From contig RPFO01000645.1 of assembly GCA_009746045.1 (NCBI GenBank), positions 386,185-450,184 on the forward strand: a stretch of DNA of 64,000 nt, written 5' to 3'. Each line of letters begins with the position of its first letter. Position 1 is the first letter of the stretch. Below the pieces are notes generated by a model. It saw only the letters and a program-made list of their open reading frames with translations, was not told the origin of the DNA and ran no database searches. Source of the DNA: Mesostigma viride (lineage: Eukaryota > Streptophyta > Mesostigmatophyceae > Mesostigmatales > Mesostigmataceae). The position numbers and the translations under genes were made by a program. Below are positions 26,101 through 37,444 of the stretch, one piece after another.

Positions 26101-26495
26101 ATCTCGCTCGGCATCTCTGCATAGCCCAGTCTTTCACACAGGCTATTAGGTATGTATCCAACTACCTGGTACAAACTGTGTCAACGACACAAACATGGTA
26201 TATATAGATGAGATGGCTAGTTACATTAGTAGTATTTTATTAAGAGATTTGCTACTGTGCCTGAGCTTCTTGGACATTGACGCTTACTGTCCCACCCTTT
26301 GTGTCCCCCTCCTGTGTGTGCTTCCGGATGCAGCTGACAGTAGACATCAAGAACAAGAAGAAGGAATCATCGGCCGCGGAGGAAGCCGCTCAGAAAGCGT
26401 GCACGGCCGGTCTTCTTCCTGCTATCAAGGAGAAGTTTTTGCTATTTGAGTCAGAGCTGCGGAAGCTTGGTCAGCCTGCTGCTGCCATGTCATAG
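23186..26495 (+). CDS. AHA1-type activator of HSP90 ATPase, N-terminal-domain-only protein
   Basis: Co-chaperone fold that in Aha1 binds the middle domain of HSP90. Six exons with matching phases: 23186-23233, 23513-23566, 24290-24367, 25219-25288, 25963-26039 and 26334-26495, coding for 162 residues. It starts MSEPTSIEICAAQWNQ, followed by GGTWEERCVTKWANQRLK, ELLVGLSVTL, HTYEMEVKLRWE, IPEAAFGDVDDIQ, and a C-terminal helix rich in Lys/Glu. This matches the single-domain plant AHSA1_N proteins; the C-terminal AHSA1 domain of canonical Aha1 is absent, and a stop follows the helix. Introns take up 85% of the gene. All donors and acceptors are GT-AG. Confidence 0.9.
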
Positions 26496-27289
26496 CATGA
26501 GGCGGTTTAGCTGTACATGGTGTACAGCTAACGGTGCGCCGACTCAGATGAGCGTGTGAACACCTTGTATGCAGCCTTGTCGACGAGGGCAAGCTTGGTA
26601 TTCCGCAAACCGATAGCAAGGAGATTCAGCTTTACCTTGGACTGGCAGCCGGGTCAGGGCATGTTGAATTTTTGCCACCAGGTTGTCCATGGGTCTGTCA
26701 CGGCTTTTAATTGGTCAAGTTTGCGCCCCGAGCTGCATGCCAAGGCTGGTGCTGCCATTGAAATTGTGTGCCCACGTCTGACCCATGTGGCCACGCATGT
26801 ATGGTAACAGCTAGAGTCACTTGAGGCTGCATGCCCATGAGTTTCATCTACTCCGCATTCTGGGGGGGCGGAGTAGGCTAGGTAACTTGGTGGCTGGTCA
26901 CTGCTGCATCCAGCATGATGCAGCTGCATGCATGTGCGAATTATGAAAAAATTACTAATTGATTGCACTTGGCTTGAGTCACGTAAGCTGGATCAATCTG
27001 GAGCCATTTTTTCACCGACTTGCACGAGGCCGAATTCGATTAAATTCCGACTCGCGCACACAACCGATATATAGGTTAGCTACTTCTAATCTGCACCTAC
27101 TTATAGAAAAAGGGTCACTTATATACTCCACTTCTTCGTCAAATCTCATCGACCGGGTTCGAAACAACCCATGAACGCCGTAGATGCATATCCAATATGG
27201 TGCAAACTATATAACTCTCGGCGTCCCGACGCGGTGCATGCCAGATCACCTCGGTGTACGTTCCTTTATATTCCAGCCATTAATTGCTA
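26496..27289. other. Intergenic stretch
   Basis: No exon, RNA gene or clear element recognised. It becomes AT-rich after 26940 and abuts a LINE fragment. Confidence 0.4.
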
Positions 27290-28005
27290 GGCCGCGCCGC
27301 GTCGCGTGTATATCCGCGCCCTTTTCCATTTGTATTTGCACACTGTCCTCCTGACGGTGGTGCTCGCCATGATCCGGTCGGTTTTCCCCCACGCGAACAT
27401 CCGGTCCGAGGATGCGGATGGCGCTGCCTTCTATTCCCCCAACCACCGGCCTGACATCGTGGTGCTGGACTTTGAGGGGGGTGGCCGGCATCTGCTTATT
27501 GACGTTTCGGTGGCGCGGCCCTTGGCTCTTAGCCACGTGGCTGGGGCCTCCCTCACGGCAGGTTACACGGCGGACCGGGCGGAGCGGGCCAAGCTCCTGG
27601 CCTACGGCGACGTCGGGCACCATCGTGTGGTGCCCTTTGTCCTGGAGGAGTTTGGGGCCATGGGGCCCCTGACCTCCGCCTTCTTCAAGGAGTGTTGCCG
27701 GCTCCGGGAGGACCGGCTGGACCTGGAGGGCCAGCGGGCCCCATGGTCGGCGCGGACCTGGACGTCATATTGGCGTCAGCGCTTGTCGGTGGCGCTGACT
27801 CGGGCCATGGCTGACATCATGCTCCGCCGTACGCGGGCTGATTTTGCGGTGCAGCAGGGCTATTAGGTTCCTCCCGTTAGGCGTTTCCATTGGTCTTATC
27901 GTAGTATAGAGCTTTGACATGGCTCTGTATATAGGTTCATAGCTGGGCGTTTGCTTTGGTTTGAGTGATTTCACTCTGCTGTAAGTAATTATATTTTTAA
28001 TGTAT
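27290..28005 (+). mobile_element. Non-LTR retrotransposon C, 3' end with endonuclease-like domain
   Basis: An intact 3'-terminal frame, 27306-27866, encodes a segment with RPDIVVLDFEGGGRHLLIDV followed by RAERAKLLAYGD. This resembles the restriction-like endonuclease (PD...D...K) found after the reverse transcriptase in R2-like LINEs. The end is a WSARTWTSYWRQRLS helix. The 3' UTR closes with TTTCACTCTGCTGTAAG and TTATATTTTTAATG. A diverged copy of the same end lies at 40218-40557, and a short one at 33938-33980. The reverse transcriptase itself is missing, so this is 5'-truncated. Family assignment is from motif memory only. Confidence 0.65.
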
Positions 28006-28234
28006 ATAACGTTCGCGCATATATGAGATGCAAATTATCCGCAAGTTTAATCTGATCGACAGGGAATTCCGTCCAATAGGTACAGCGCCGCGTTGTAGGT
28101 ACCACCAATGCATTACCATTCCATTCATGATACCGCGCTGGAGGTATACCTCTTATTAAGGGGAGGTGTGCCACCAAAACCCCCCAAAACTGGAATACAC
28201 TTGTTTCAATATGAATTCAATTGAATTATGCCCA

Positions 28235-28390
28235 GCCATGATTAGGGGAGGAGGATTTTCTAGATAGCCTAGCGTTAGTATAGTTCGACCACGCGGCTTC
28301 CTCCACCCCATCCATCATGGAATATGTGCTACATGACCTCCCCACGGAGGCATGTTATAATTTAATTTAATTTAATTTAATTTAATGATT
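28235..28390 (+). mobile_element. Retrotransposon A, 3' UTR with (AATTT)n tail
   Basis: CACGCGGCTTCCTCCACC, GGAATATGTGCTACATGACC and TCCCCACGGAGGCATGTT match the ends at 19785-19850 (complement) and 43190-43260. It ends in six AATTT units. Confidence 0.75.
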
Positions 28391-28825
28391 AGGGGCCCTA
28401 AATAACATGTTTAGTGAGTTATCCATGCATTCATTGATGGTTCTACCCCCAACCACGCGCCGGTATCGCGCTAAAAATAGAAAAAGACGCTAATTAGGGC
28501 ACAGTATGCCCCAGCCAATGCACACATCAATTCAGGCCAGCCATGATATTTTCCAAGCAGGTCGTGGGTGGCCAAAAATTAGAGCCACTCACAACCCATA
28601 TCTGACATGCTTTAGAATTTTTATTCTCTTGCAAGTACAAAAACGCTGTTTTTCACACATGCCAAAAATAATAAAATACCAAACACATGTGAAATGGGCC
28701 AAACATGATATTTAAAATTCCATTAGTCATCGACACACACGCTCGCAAAATCTGGCTGCATGCATTTGGACAAGCGGTGTGGAAGTTATAGTCTTTGGCA
28801 GCATGCCACCTGGGCGTCCATTATA

Positions 28826-30516
28826 CTAGTCACTGTCACTATCACTGCCATCATCACAGTCTTCCCCGCAGCAAACTGGGCAGAACCAGTCCCCATCAGG
28901 TACGCTGGGCAGGAGAGGGACCGTGCAGCTCAGGTGGAGCCCCCCATCGCACCCGGGTGTGCTGCACAGCAAGAAAGGGTCATCATCAGATGCATCGGTC
29001 TTAGAGCAGCGCAAGCAAGGGATGTGTGCAGTGTCATCATCATCCTCATTGCTGCCCGCCCCCGCCCCCCCAGTATCAGCCCCCACACCCCCATAGTGCA
29101 CCCCCTTGTTGTAGGTGACCTGGCCCCTCTGGGCATCTACCTTGCCCTCATCCCAGCGATGGCCTTGCTTCACATGCCACGCCCGGGCTGCCTCAGCCTT
29201 GTACTCTAGCGTCTTCTTGACCACCTGCTGGCACTCCCTCTTTTTCCTCAGCTCTTCCAGCTGTGCAAGGGCAGCGGGGGAGGTGTCTACACCCATAAGC
29301 AAACGGCTAGGCACCGCATCTGCCCTTACCTGCCCTCGGCATGGCCAACCTTGCAAACGCAAGCATAGCAACACGATCGCTAGGCATACATGCCAAGAGA
29401 GCATACACTATACTCTACCCAAGGTTACCTTGTAAACTTCATGATTAGAACTCGGCAAATCTATGACCAAAAGCACATATAAATAACTATTACACACTGA
29501 TGATGACACATGCTCAAGGTTGGGGGTCACTGTGACACGCACTGATGAGTTTCCTAGACGACCACCGGACAGGCGTTAAGGAACACTCAGTAACCAAGTA
29601 TAAACACAATTACACTTTACATGCCATCCAACATGCATCAAATCCATGCTGAATATGTTATGAAGTACACAGGGTTGGCCACACACCTCATACCCCTTAA
29701 CCGTCCCTCGAGCATGGCCAGACTAATAAGCATGTGAATAGCAATAATGATGATCGATGGCACTAAAATGCCTTACCAGCATTTTCTATTTTTCTCCCAG
29801 GTTAGAGTGTAAGGTTGATGCCAACCAAGCTAATCAACACAGCAACAACTCCTGAACTGCCCTACCTGAGATGGGCAACAAACTGGAACTATGGAGGGCA
29901 AGGAACCAAGGAGATCATGGCATACAAAGCTTGCATGCAGTCAACCATGGTTGGCTCAGCACATTGCAGTCTTTTCACATGATGATATCAAGGGAAAGCT
30001 CAAATAAACCAATGGTGGTAGCTATCTACATGCAGTCACACAAATGCAATATCTCCAACATGATCGTCAATAAAACACTTCCTCCCCTGCACGATAAAAT
30101 GGAAAGAAACCATTGGCGGCCCTCCAGCGCATGAGCGCTGTGATGCCGCTGCGAAGAGAGGGTGCGTCACTCTCACACAACAAGAAGCGTCCATACGCAC
30201 AACATCCTTGCCAGAACACGTTTTATGAAATGCCTTAAACCTTCCCGAGAAGATATAGGCTTCGACTGAAGCGGCCCTGACCACGACGTCAGCGAAAACA
30301 ATCTAAATCTACCAGGTATTCGACAACACCACGGCAAGCAACGGCGAGCTAGCTGGCGGAAACTGCCCAAAAAGAACGAAAAAAACTTCGAACGATGAGC
30401 TCATAGAAGAAAGAACTGATAGCACATAACATTCGCGACAAATCTATACCTGTCCCTCGCAGATCCCTCGCCCAGGCGCGCAACAACGGCCGTTCTTCCA
30501 TGGAAGGTTCCGACAT
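28826..30516 (-). CDS. PHD-finger protein
   Basis: The last exon, 28826 to about 29319, ends in a C4HC3 PHD finger: CLRC, then LLCSTPGC, then the LHLSC histidine/cysteine pair, then WFCPVCC, followed by an acidic Asp/Ser tail and TAG. PHD fingers usually read histone H3 tails in the nucleus. Before it is a Lys/Arg/Glu-rich, probably helical stretch (LEELRKKRECQQVVKK). A likely first exon is 30450-30516, reading MSEPSMEERPLLRAWARDL and ending in phase 1 at a GTATAG donor; it joins in phase to the acceptor at 29319/29320, giving about 186 residues. A frame at 30036-30284 (VEAYIFSGRFKAFH) could be an extra exon, so the middle of the gene is uncertain. The hydrophobic N-terminus seen if the last exon is read without splicing is probably intron. 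Confidence 0.65.
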
Positions 30517-31735
30517 GCACTGCGCAGGCCTGAAGAATTACTTACCGAGAATAGCCGAAAATGTAGCAAAAAGCACCAGTTTGGTTTGGAATTCAATGCT
30601 ACCGATATTAATGCATCGTTTACGGTCAAAAAGCCCCCCAAAACTGCGAATTCACTGCCGCTATCACGAATTCTATTTTATTCCGCGCGACCAAAAAATG
30701 CAGATTACCCCCCATGCCGATGGCAGTAAAAGAAAGCAGCGATATTGTAAACCAGCAACTTGCCGCCACAACCCAACATCATTAAATCATCGTCTCCAAC
30801 ATTCGAGCATTTTTTTTGCATTTCTCTAGCCCTACATTGCTAGTTTCGCCTAAACGCAGTCGCCATGGCCACTTCCGCACGGGGTGCGCGCACCGTGCAC
30901 CCACTTTTCACTTCACGGCGGTACCGCGAATATTTTTGGCGCCAAAAAATTCGGCGGGCGCACGTCCCCTTAAATTTCACCATGCCTCTTTCCCATTACT
31001 CCGAAATCATGATTTAATTCGATTTGAATTTTTTCACCGACTGGGCGTATTGATTGATTTATCAAGTTTCCAGTTCGATCAGTTTAATATCTGTCGGTGC
31101 ATGCACCGGCCCAGATTATTATACAATTTTGTAATGTTTTGGATTTTAATTGGTACAGTATATTCTGATATTGAACTGAAATGATCAATACAGCGTAAAG
31201 GATCATCAGTCACAGGATAATCGGGCACGCTGCGGAGGGCCGCACGTGGCGCGAGCGTGCTCGAGTTGCATGGCCAGACGGTCAAGATGGATCGGTCAGT
31301 ATATTCATGAACACATGAATACGAATATCAGAGCTTTGTGTTGACATGCCAGGTGAGATGCCCGACGATTAATGACGGTACCCAACTGAGCTCTTCTCTC
31401 CCTAACAGAGACAGGGTGTGGCACCTGCAATTCACGACTCTAGCTCCTCTCCCGATCCCAAAGCTGGCAACAATTTCTGCGCTGCAAGACCTGTAGGCGT
31501 TACTGAGCTGTACAGCAGGGTGATGTGCCTCAGCATCACCACGGCTGGCCACCACAACCATTAGATAACGCATCTTCAGATACACATCTGGCCCTACCTG
31601 CCCTGCCATGGATGACACTATTTCTCGAGTGACAAACGTGGCAGACATCATGAGGCCCGCAGCCCCGCACCTATAATGCGCACATGCGTCACCTCTCACT
31701 GGCGTCTCCGCGCCCGGTCCATAAAACCCAAGCAC
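30517..31735. other. Intergenic stretch between the transporter and the PHD gene
   Basis: Both neighbours are on the minus strand, so it holds the 3' UTR of the transporter (upper part) and the promoter of the PHD gene (lower part). No other feature recognised. Confidence 0.4.
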
Positions 31736-33190
31736 TCACGTGAATATCTTGTGCCCCTTGCCAAACACAACGAACACGACCGCGCTGATCACGTTCAGGA
31801 TGGCAGGGACCAGGAACACCCCCATCCAGCCCACCATCTGCCCCCCCTCCGCAACGCTCTTGGTCCCCCCCGCCGCGCGGCTGGCAGCATCCAGCTGTAG
31901 CCCCGTGACCGCCACCCCAATGACACCGGCCAGCGTGCCCGCCGTGTTGGATAGTCCCATCACGATGCCAGCAAAGCGCGGCGCGATATCCATGTGGTTC
32001 ACCGCGAATCCCCCGCGCGCCAGCGAGCACAGCGCCAGCGTCAAGGTCGCGTAGAATAGTCCCGCGCTCACGCTGCGAGCGAGCGGCAGCAACAGCAGCG
32101 CCGCGGCCGCACCGACAAACCCGACCGTGTTGAGGATCTTGCGCGTGGCGCTGATGCTCGTCCGCGTGTGCATGATCATGTAGTCGCCCAGCACGCCGCC
32201 CACGTTGGCCATGACGAACATGGCGAAATACGGCACCATCTTGAACCAGCCGATGTCCGCCAGGTCGACGCCGAGTCCTTGCTCAAAGTATGTCGGCATC
32301 CAGTTCATGACCACATAGAAGGCGTAGTGGAAGACAAAGTTGTTGACAACGATGGCCCACACGGGCGCGCTGCTGGCCAGGGCGCGCCAGGGTATCATGC
32401 TCGAGGCGCGGGGAGGGAGCTCCTGTGCATCCACGGCCGCCATCTCTGGGGGTATCCGGTCCATGGCCATCGTGTGACGATGGTGCCCCTCCTTGTGGCC
32501 GTCCTTGCTGCTATAATCCTGGCGACCGATGCCAGGTGGCAGGTGATCCTTGTGGTCCGCCGTCGAGTGCTCCCCCTGGGCCTCCACGCTGAGCCACAGC
32601 CAGAGTCCGATCCAGATGAGTCCCAGAGCGCCCACGAGACGGGGGACCGCAGTAGGGGAGATGGCGCTCACGACGGTGGGCAGGATGAGCATGGACACGG
32701 CGGAGCCAAAGTACATACCCGAGGTGGTCAGGCTGACCGCGCGCGAGCGCTCGTGCTTGGGAATCCACTGGGCCAGCACCGTGTGGATGGAAGGAAAGAC
32801 CACGCCTTGGGCGGCGCCGATGACGACGCGGGAGACGAGGATCACGGGTACGCAGTCAGCCCGGATGGGGGTCACAATTGACACAATGGCCCACACGAGG
32901 AAGGAAGGGGTGAGCACGCGGCGCCCACCGTACCGGGCGGCCGCCCACCCGCCCGGGATCTGCGAGAACACGTAGCCATAGTAGAAGGCGGACAGCACGC
33001 CGCCCTTGATGCTCTGGGGCAGGTTCCCGGCGGTCGCGGCCGAGGAGAAGGCAATGGAGAAGCCCGTGCGTTCCATGTAGGCGACCATGGTGCACAGGAA
33101 CAAGATGAGGACCATTATGACGCGCTGGGGGATGCGCACGCGCCCAATGATGACGCCATCCACGCCAGCCAACCCGATTGTAGAGCCCAT
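31736..33190 (-). CDS. MFS transporter, SLC17/PHT4 anion:cation symporter family
   Basis: 484 residues without introns, starting MGSTIGLAGVDG at an ATG. The typical order is visible: TM1 with YMERTGFSIAF; GGVLSAFYYGYVFSQIPGGW in TM2, the family signature; WIPKHERSRA after TM4; a His-rich cytosolic loop at about 215-250; then NNFVFHYAFYVVMNWMPTYF in TM7 and GFAVNHMDIAPRFAGI in TM10. Plant PHT4 members move phosphate or ascorbate across plastid or Golgi membranes; no transit peptide is evident here. The last codons read KIFT then TGA, but the stop overlaps a good donor (CAC|GTGAGT), so a further exon could replace it. The substrate cannot be read from sequence. Confidence 0.85.
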   Translation of the reverse strand: MGSTIGLAGVDGVIIGRVRIPQRVIMVLILFLCTMVAYMERTGFSIAFSSAATAGNLPQSIKGGVLSAFYYGYVFSQIPGGWAAARYGGRRVLTPSFLVWAIVSIVTPIRADCVPVILVSRVVIGAAQGVVFPSIHTVLAQWIPKHERSRAVSLTTSGMYFGSAVSMLILPTVVSAISPTAVPRLVGALGLIWIGLWLWLSVEAQGEHSTADHKDHLPPGIGRQDYSSKDGHKEGHHRHTMAMDRIPPEMAAVDAQELPPRASSMIPWRALASSAPVWAIVVNNFVFHYAFYVVMNWMPTYFEQGLGVDLADIGWFKMVPYFAMFVMANVGGVLGDYMIMHTRTSISATRKILNTVGFVGAAAALLLLPLARSVSAGLFYATLTLALCSLARGGFAVNHMDIAPRFAGIVMGLSNTAGTLAGVIGVAVTGLQLDAASRAAGGTKSVAEGGQMVGWMGVFLVPAILNVISAVVFVVFGKGHKIFT

Positions 33191-34894
33191 AGCTGTCTGT
33201 ACTCAATTGGGAGGTTCAGGGCTGCCACGTAACTAAACTATGTAAGCGGATGCGTTCTAGCTATGATACATAAAATCCGTGAAGGCACAGGTCTTTCTCC
33301 AGGCATTTGACAGGTGCTGCTCGGGTCGTTCATGGACATGCATGATCACGTACTCCCTGAGCTGGTTAACGCGGGCATTGCATACATCGAATAGGCAACA
33401 TGCCTTCAATGAGGTGCCCCTGCCCCATCTAATACTCCTCTGGCAAGAAGCAAGCAGGTTATAATCATGTTTCCATCATGTTAATACCCTTTGCAGAAAA
33501 ACCGTTCGAATGGCCGCCAATGCCGATTTAGTGCGTCCAATAAACTCAAAAGAAAATACTATACAATGATGCCTCTTCCTGAGATCCTGCTAATGATAAT
33601 GGCCAGACCACAATTCCGGGTGGATAGGTATGGTCTACTTCGGTAGTGCCTCCTCACGTTAGACCATAATCTCACTGTAAAAAATGACTTGAGATGGTTG
33701 CCGTGTGAATTGCAAACGAAGTCTTTATGTGTTTTATGACGAAGTCTAACAGAGCCCGTGATTGTCAGACAAAGACTGTGTCACTGTGACTGTGACGAGC
33801 TGACGATATCGCATCCTGCGCAACTTTAATGCTGCCAGCCACGCAGTGCCGCGCAGCTCAGATCGGGCCCCTCAGATCGTTAGTTGGGACTGCTGGCGGG
33901 GCAGGCGCGGCGCGTGCCGCGGAATTGCCTACACCACATATATTAAAAATATAATTACTTACAGCAGAGTGAAATATATGCGGGTACCATTCCCGCCATT
34001 TCTACGGCCGTCAGCGGGTACATGTCGTAGATACATAGCATCACTGGCGCCTTGGACCTGACTGGAATTAGTGGAATAATTGTCGCACAAAAACGTGCCA
34101 CTTGCCAGTCACATGAGTCATGACGCGACTCGTTTAGACAGCCGCGATCGGCTTTGCACGTGGTACCTCACGGTGTTGGTGCTTGGCTCACTATGGATTA
34201 CCGCGGTATCGCGTTCCCACGATTAGACGGGCATGCAATTTCCATCGCGGGTTTAACCTTTTTCATATGCTAGCATGTGCCCAGGAAATGGGCCGAGAGG
34301 AGACAAGGTGTTAAACGCTCTTGTTTTTTTGCATCCTGAAAGCTAGTTGTAAGGTATCCCTGGGAATTCTTGCGATGGTTGTTAATGTGGTCTAGCGGTT
34401 CATGTTGAATTTGTTTGGGGTTAGCACACATCGGTGTCACAAATGGCATGATGCACAAACAATATATTGGATTGAAAATGCGTGCCACCGGATAAGTGAG
34501 ATTTGACTATTGCTGGCATGTTCAGCAGTCCTATCAACCGTGGCAATAGGCATATTGTTAACAGAAGTCGCCGGCATCCGTGTCTCCATCCAGATCGTCC
34601 TTACCCACGTCTGGATTTTGGCCGAGACACATCCATCCCATGACTATCATTTGCGTGGGAACCATGGATTAAAGAACGCCTTTCCACTTCACCGCGCACT
34701 TGCGATTAAACCCAGGTGTGATGCGGCCACCATGCTCCATGCAGTTTATGTGAGGTGCGCCAGGCAATTTAGGTGCCCTGAACACAAGGCCGCATGCAAA
34801 CAATAGAGTTGTTTATAACCGTCCCTGAATACCGGGCCTGTGCATAAACCCTAGGCAGTCCCCCAGTGAACGGACTGTCAGCATCAACACCAAC
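33191..34894. other. Intergenic stretch between the transporter and the HEPN-like gene
   Basis: Divergent promoters are expected at each end. Apart from a short retrotransposon C terminus at 33938-33980, nothing was recognised. Confidence 0.4.
33938..33980 (-). mobile_element. Retrotransposon C, 3'-terminal scrap
   Basis: The complement reads TTTCACTCTGCTGTAAG, then TAATTATATTTTTAATATAT, the same end as at 27965-28005. The remainder of the element is absent. Confidence 0.6.
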
Positions 34895-35248
34895 ATGGGC
34901 CTCATCGCGTCGCGGCCAGCCGAGACATACCCGAGGAATGACTTTGAACTCGCCATCCGAACGACCAAGGAGCTGGAACACCTGCTACAAGTGCGCTTTG
35001 GCTGCATGGGCCCTTCTCTCCACAACAAGATCAGCGAGGCGGGCAGCCTGCCACCCGATCTGGTGCGGCAGCTGCGCACGGTGGCTACCATTCGCAACAA
35101 GCTGGTGCACGAGCACGCGTTCGACCGCGTACCGAACCGCACACTCTTTATCGACGCGTACGAGCAGGCGCGCGCGGGACTGATGGCGATTGCAGATCAG
35201 AGGGATAACCCGCGCATGGCGGAGCCGTCGCGCTGCGTCATCTGCTAA
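34895..35248 (+). CDS. Small HEPN-like protein with myristoylation-like and CaaX-like ends
   Basis: 117 residues, one exon, ATG in good context (CAACATGGG). The core is two predicted helical segments: KELEHLLQVRF, then PPDLVRQLRTVATIRNKLVHE and AYEQARAGLMAIA. RNKLVH at residues 67-72 fits the R-x4-H motif of HEPN/DUF4145-type domains, whose RNase members use that Arg and His. The N-terminus MGLIAS fits the N-myristoylation pattern (Gly2, Ser6). The C-terminus is CVIC, a possible CaaX box. No partner gene such as a nucleotidyltransferase is adjacent. Codon use is GC-rich compared with the AT-rich flanks, which supports coding. Whether it has RNase activity is unknown; many HEPN proteins only bind nucleic acid or protein. 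Confidence 0.65.
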   Translation: MGLIASRPAETYPRNDFELAIRTTKELEHLLQVRFGCMGPSLHNKISEAGSLPPDLVRQLRTVATIRNKLVHEHAFDRVPNRTLFIDAYEQARAGLMAIADQRDNPRMAEPSRCVIC

Positions 35249-35699
35249 CAGCTCCTTGCAGGGCATGTTCTGCTAGCCACACCGCACATCATCTGCTAAT
35301 CGCAGGGCTTCTAGTCCCGGCGCATCACACTAGTCGTCCTGCATATCATCTGCCAGCCACGGTGAATGTTTGGCTGGCCGCGTTACATCATTTGCTGGCC
35401 ATGGCTCTGTTTTCTACTGAGCTTGTATTGCAGCCTTCACAACGCCCAGGTCAACCTTGACCGGAAAGTATGTGAGACCTTAAGCACTACTGGTCGTGGT
35501 TTGGGAACACGTCACCCTCAAGACAGTATTTTAGTACTTGAACTAGTGAACGTGAACTACAAGTGGTGCCCATGAAATGCATCCTACGGCGGAACCCCCC
35601 ACGCGTGATATGCATGTGTTGCGTAAGCACGAATCCTCCATTAATGAAATTTGAACTGAAGTAACTTCATTACCTACTATTGTGTATGTAATTGCATGA
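35249..35699. other. 3' flank of the HEPN-like gene with degenerate repeats
   Basis: Imperfect repeats of CATCATCTGCTAATCGCA continue from the last codons into the flank (about 35239, 35287, 35343 and 35384). No second gene recognised. Confidence 0.5.
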
Positions 35700-35739
35700 C
35701 ACATTCGTGAGGAATGGCTTGCCTAACGAGAGCCCGGGC

Positions 35740-36070
35740 TTACATCAACTAATCAAGGGCATGGTGCATTTCCAAGTGTACTGGCGGGGCGGGGACCTTA
35801 ATGTCAACAACAATTAACTATGGAAACCCGGGCCTCGGGCTCCCGCAGGATAGCGCACTCAAGAAACGCGTGCTCCGGCCGTAGGGGAGTCACAGAGCAC
35901 CGGAGTGTGTATAACGATCCCTGAGTGTGCACAGCGGAAAGGGGGCAGAGACAATCGCCGTCCGCCTAGTGCTCATGCCATGCATCTCACTGTAGACGGA
36001 CATGCCACAGGGTTAACGATCCGGCACCACCGCATGTGGGTGCAATGTGACCAATGTGAGCATTGCATTA
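35740..36070. mobile_element. Retrotransposon B fragments in opposite orientations
   Basis: A plus-strand scrap near 35775-35820 reads VYWRGGDLNVNN, the ORF1 end seen in the copies at 19690 and 38940. From about 35850 the complement carries the element B 3' end (GTGCTCCGG, GGGGAGTCACAGAGCAC, GAGTGTGCACAGCGG). Confidence 0.5.
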
Positions 36071-36368
36071 CTATGTCCCGAGACGCGCGAGCAAAAATTG
36101 GGCGGTGCTAGGCGAGACACATAGCTAGGCTGGCGGACTATTTGTGTGTGCCCCACACCGATGCGCTGCGCGACCCGGACCTATGCATGTGATACAACTG
36201 CTCGAGGATGCAGGGGTTCTGGGACAACGTACTATCTCATACTCCGCGCCGGCCCATGCACGTGATGGACAGTGGAATAAAATCCAATCCTCGAATTTGG
36301 ATTGAAAGCATGTATACCAATAGACAAGGAGAAATGTGCTGCCATCTGCGATAAGCACCTTCCTGATG

Positions 36369-36535
36369 AGGGGATTAATTAAACGCGTGCTCCCGTTCAT
36401 GCATTGGGGAGTCACGGAGCACCAGAGTGCTTTTAATTCAGGACTGAGTGTGCACAGCGGGCAGGGGGCAGAGACCCAGCCCCTGGTCCATCTTCTCTCA
36501 CGCGTCATGCCGGCCACAGTTGTGCATGCTCCTTA
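36369..36535 (-). mobile_element. Retrotransposon B, 3' end fragment
   Basis: The (TTAA) tail at 36374-36381 is followed in complement by the hairpin with GTGCTCCCG and GGGGAGTCACGGAGCAC, then GAGTGTGCACAGCGGGC as at 35925-35945. Confidence 0.6.
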
Positions 36536-36571
36536 CTTATTCTCTTAGCCCCTTCATATACTTGTGTATAT

Positions 36572-36625
36572 TAATTAATTAATTAATTAGACTCGTGCTC
36601 CCGTTGGGGAGTCACGGAGCATTAA
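36572..36625 (-). mobile_element. Retrotransposon B, terminal hairpin and tail only
   Basis: (TTAA)n tail, then GACTCGTGCTCCCG and TTGGGGAGTCACGGAGCA in complement orientation. Only about 50 bp of the element remain. Confidence 0.6.
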
Positions 36626-36796
36626 CCCCGATGGATGGATGGATGGGTGCAAACATTCCTACCGGTCTAATCTATCTACATTGGCTACATACTACAAATA
36701 TCTAACAGCATTCTAACTACAACATCTATCTTGTGTATATGCCTTCCCTCTTTTCCTTCTTAGTTTTGGTTGTTTAGTGTTGGTCGTGGTGGTGGG

Positions 36797-36827
<31 letters not shown>

Positions 36828-36879
36828 CTTTCCCTATATATCAACCTTTCACTTGTTACACTCTCTCTCCCTCTGGACA

Positions 36880-37010
36880 CTGCAGGTCTACCTATAAGAG
36901 ATAGCAACGCGGCTCCCGCGGCCTTCGCGTCTTTCCTCTCAGACAACTACCCTAGTCCTTCCACGGCGTTGGATCGCCATGCGTCCAGGCATAGTTGTCT
37001 CACTTCATGC
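36880..37010 (+). repeat. Dispersed hairpin repeat, plus copy
   Basis: CACTGCAGGTCTACC leads to GCGGCTCCCGCGGCCTTCG, then CTCAGACAACTACCCTAG, then ATAGTTGTCTCACTTCATG. The same order appears in complement at 41205-41335. Confidence 0.75.
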
Positions 37011-37444
37011 ACAACAATGGGACCCGTCGCAACGATCGATCCGGTATCCCCTGTGGGTACAATAAAGCTTAATTTGACACAGCAAAAGCATAGCGGGTCG
37101 GCAGGCAGGTGCAGTTGGGCTAGCTGCCCCGCCATGGTCCCGTGGCCGGCCACAGATAGGCTTGGGTACTCATTCAGAGGCGCTGGTTTGCATGGGCCGG
37201 AGAATATAAAGGCCGGCCTCTCCCGGAGCCTGAGCTAAACTCGTTGCGGCATTCACTTGCTGACCACAGCTAGTTTGTGTGCACATGAATGTCCGGAGAC
37301 TGATAAAAGCCTCATTGAACGTAGTGGGCGCCGGTCTTTACAGCCCACAAAGCCTGCAGTAAATTACATGACGTTCGGGGCAAACACATATATATACGAG
37401 TCGTGGAGTGCGGGCTCGGCTAGCTTACCTCCGCGCTCCGATCC

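Noticed and set aside
28826-29404. Secreted or membrane PHD protein (hydrophobic start at 29404)
   Set aside because: The hydrophobic start disappears with the acceptor at 29319/29320 and an in-phase first exon at 30450-30516.
32168-32881. 237-codon plus-strand frame
   Set aside because: Antisense to the transporter, with no family likeness.
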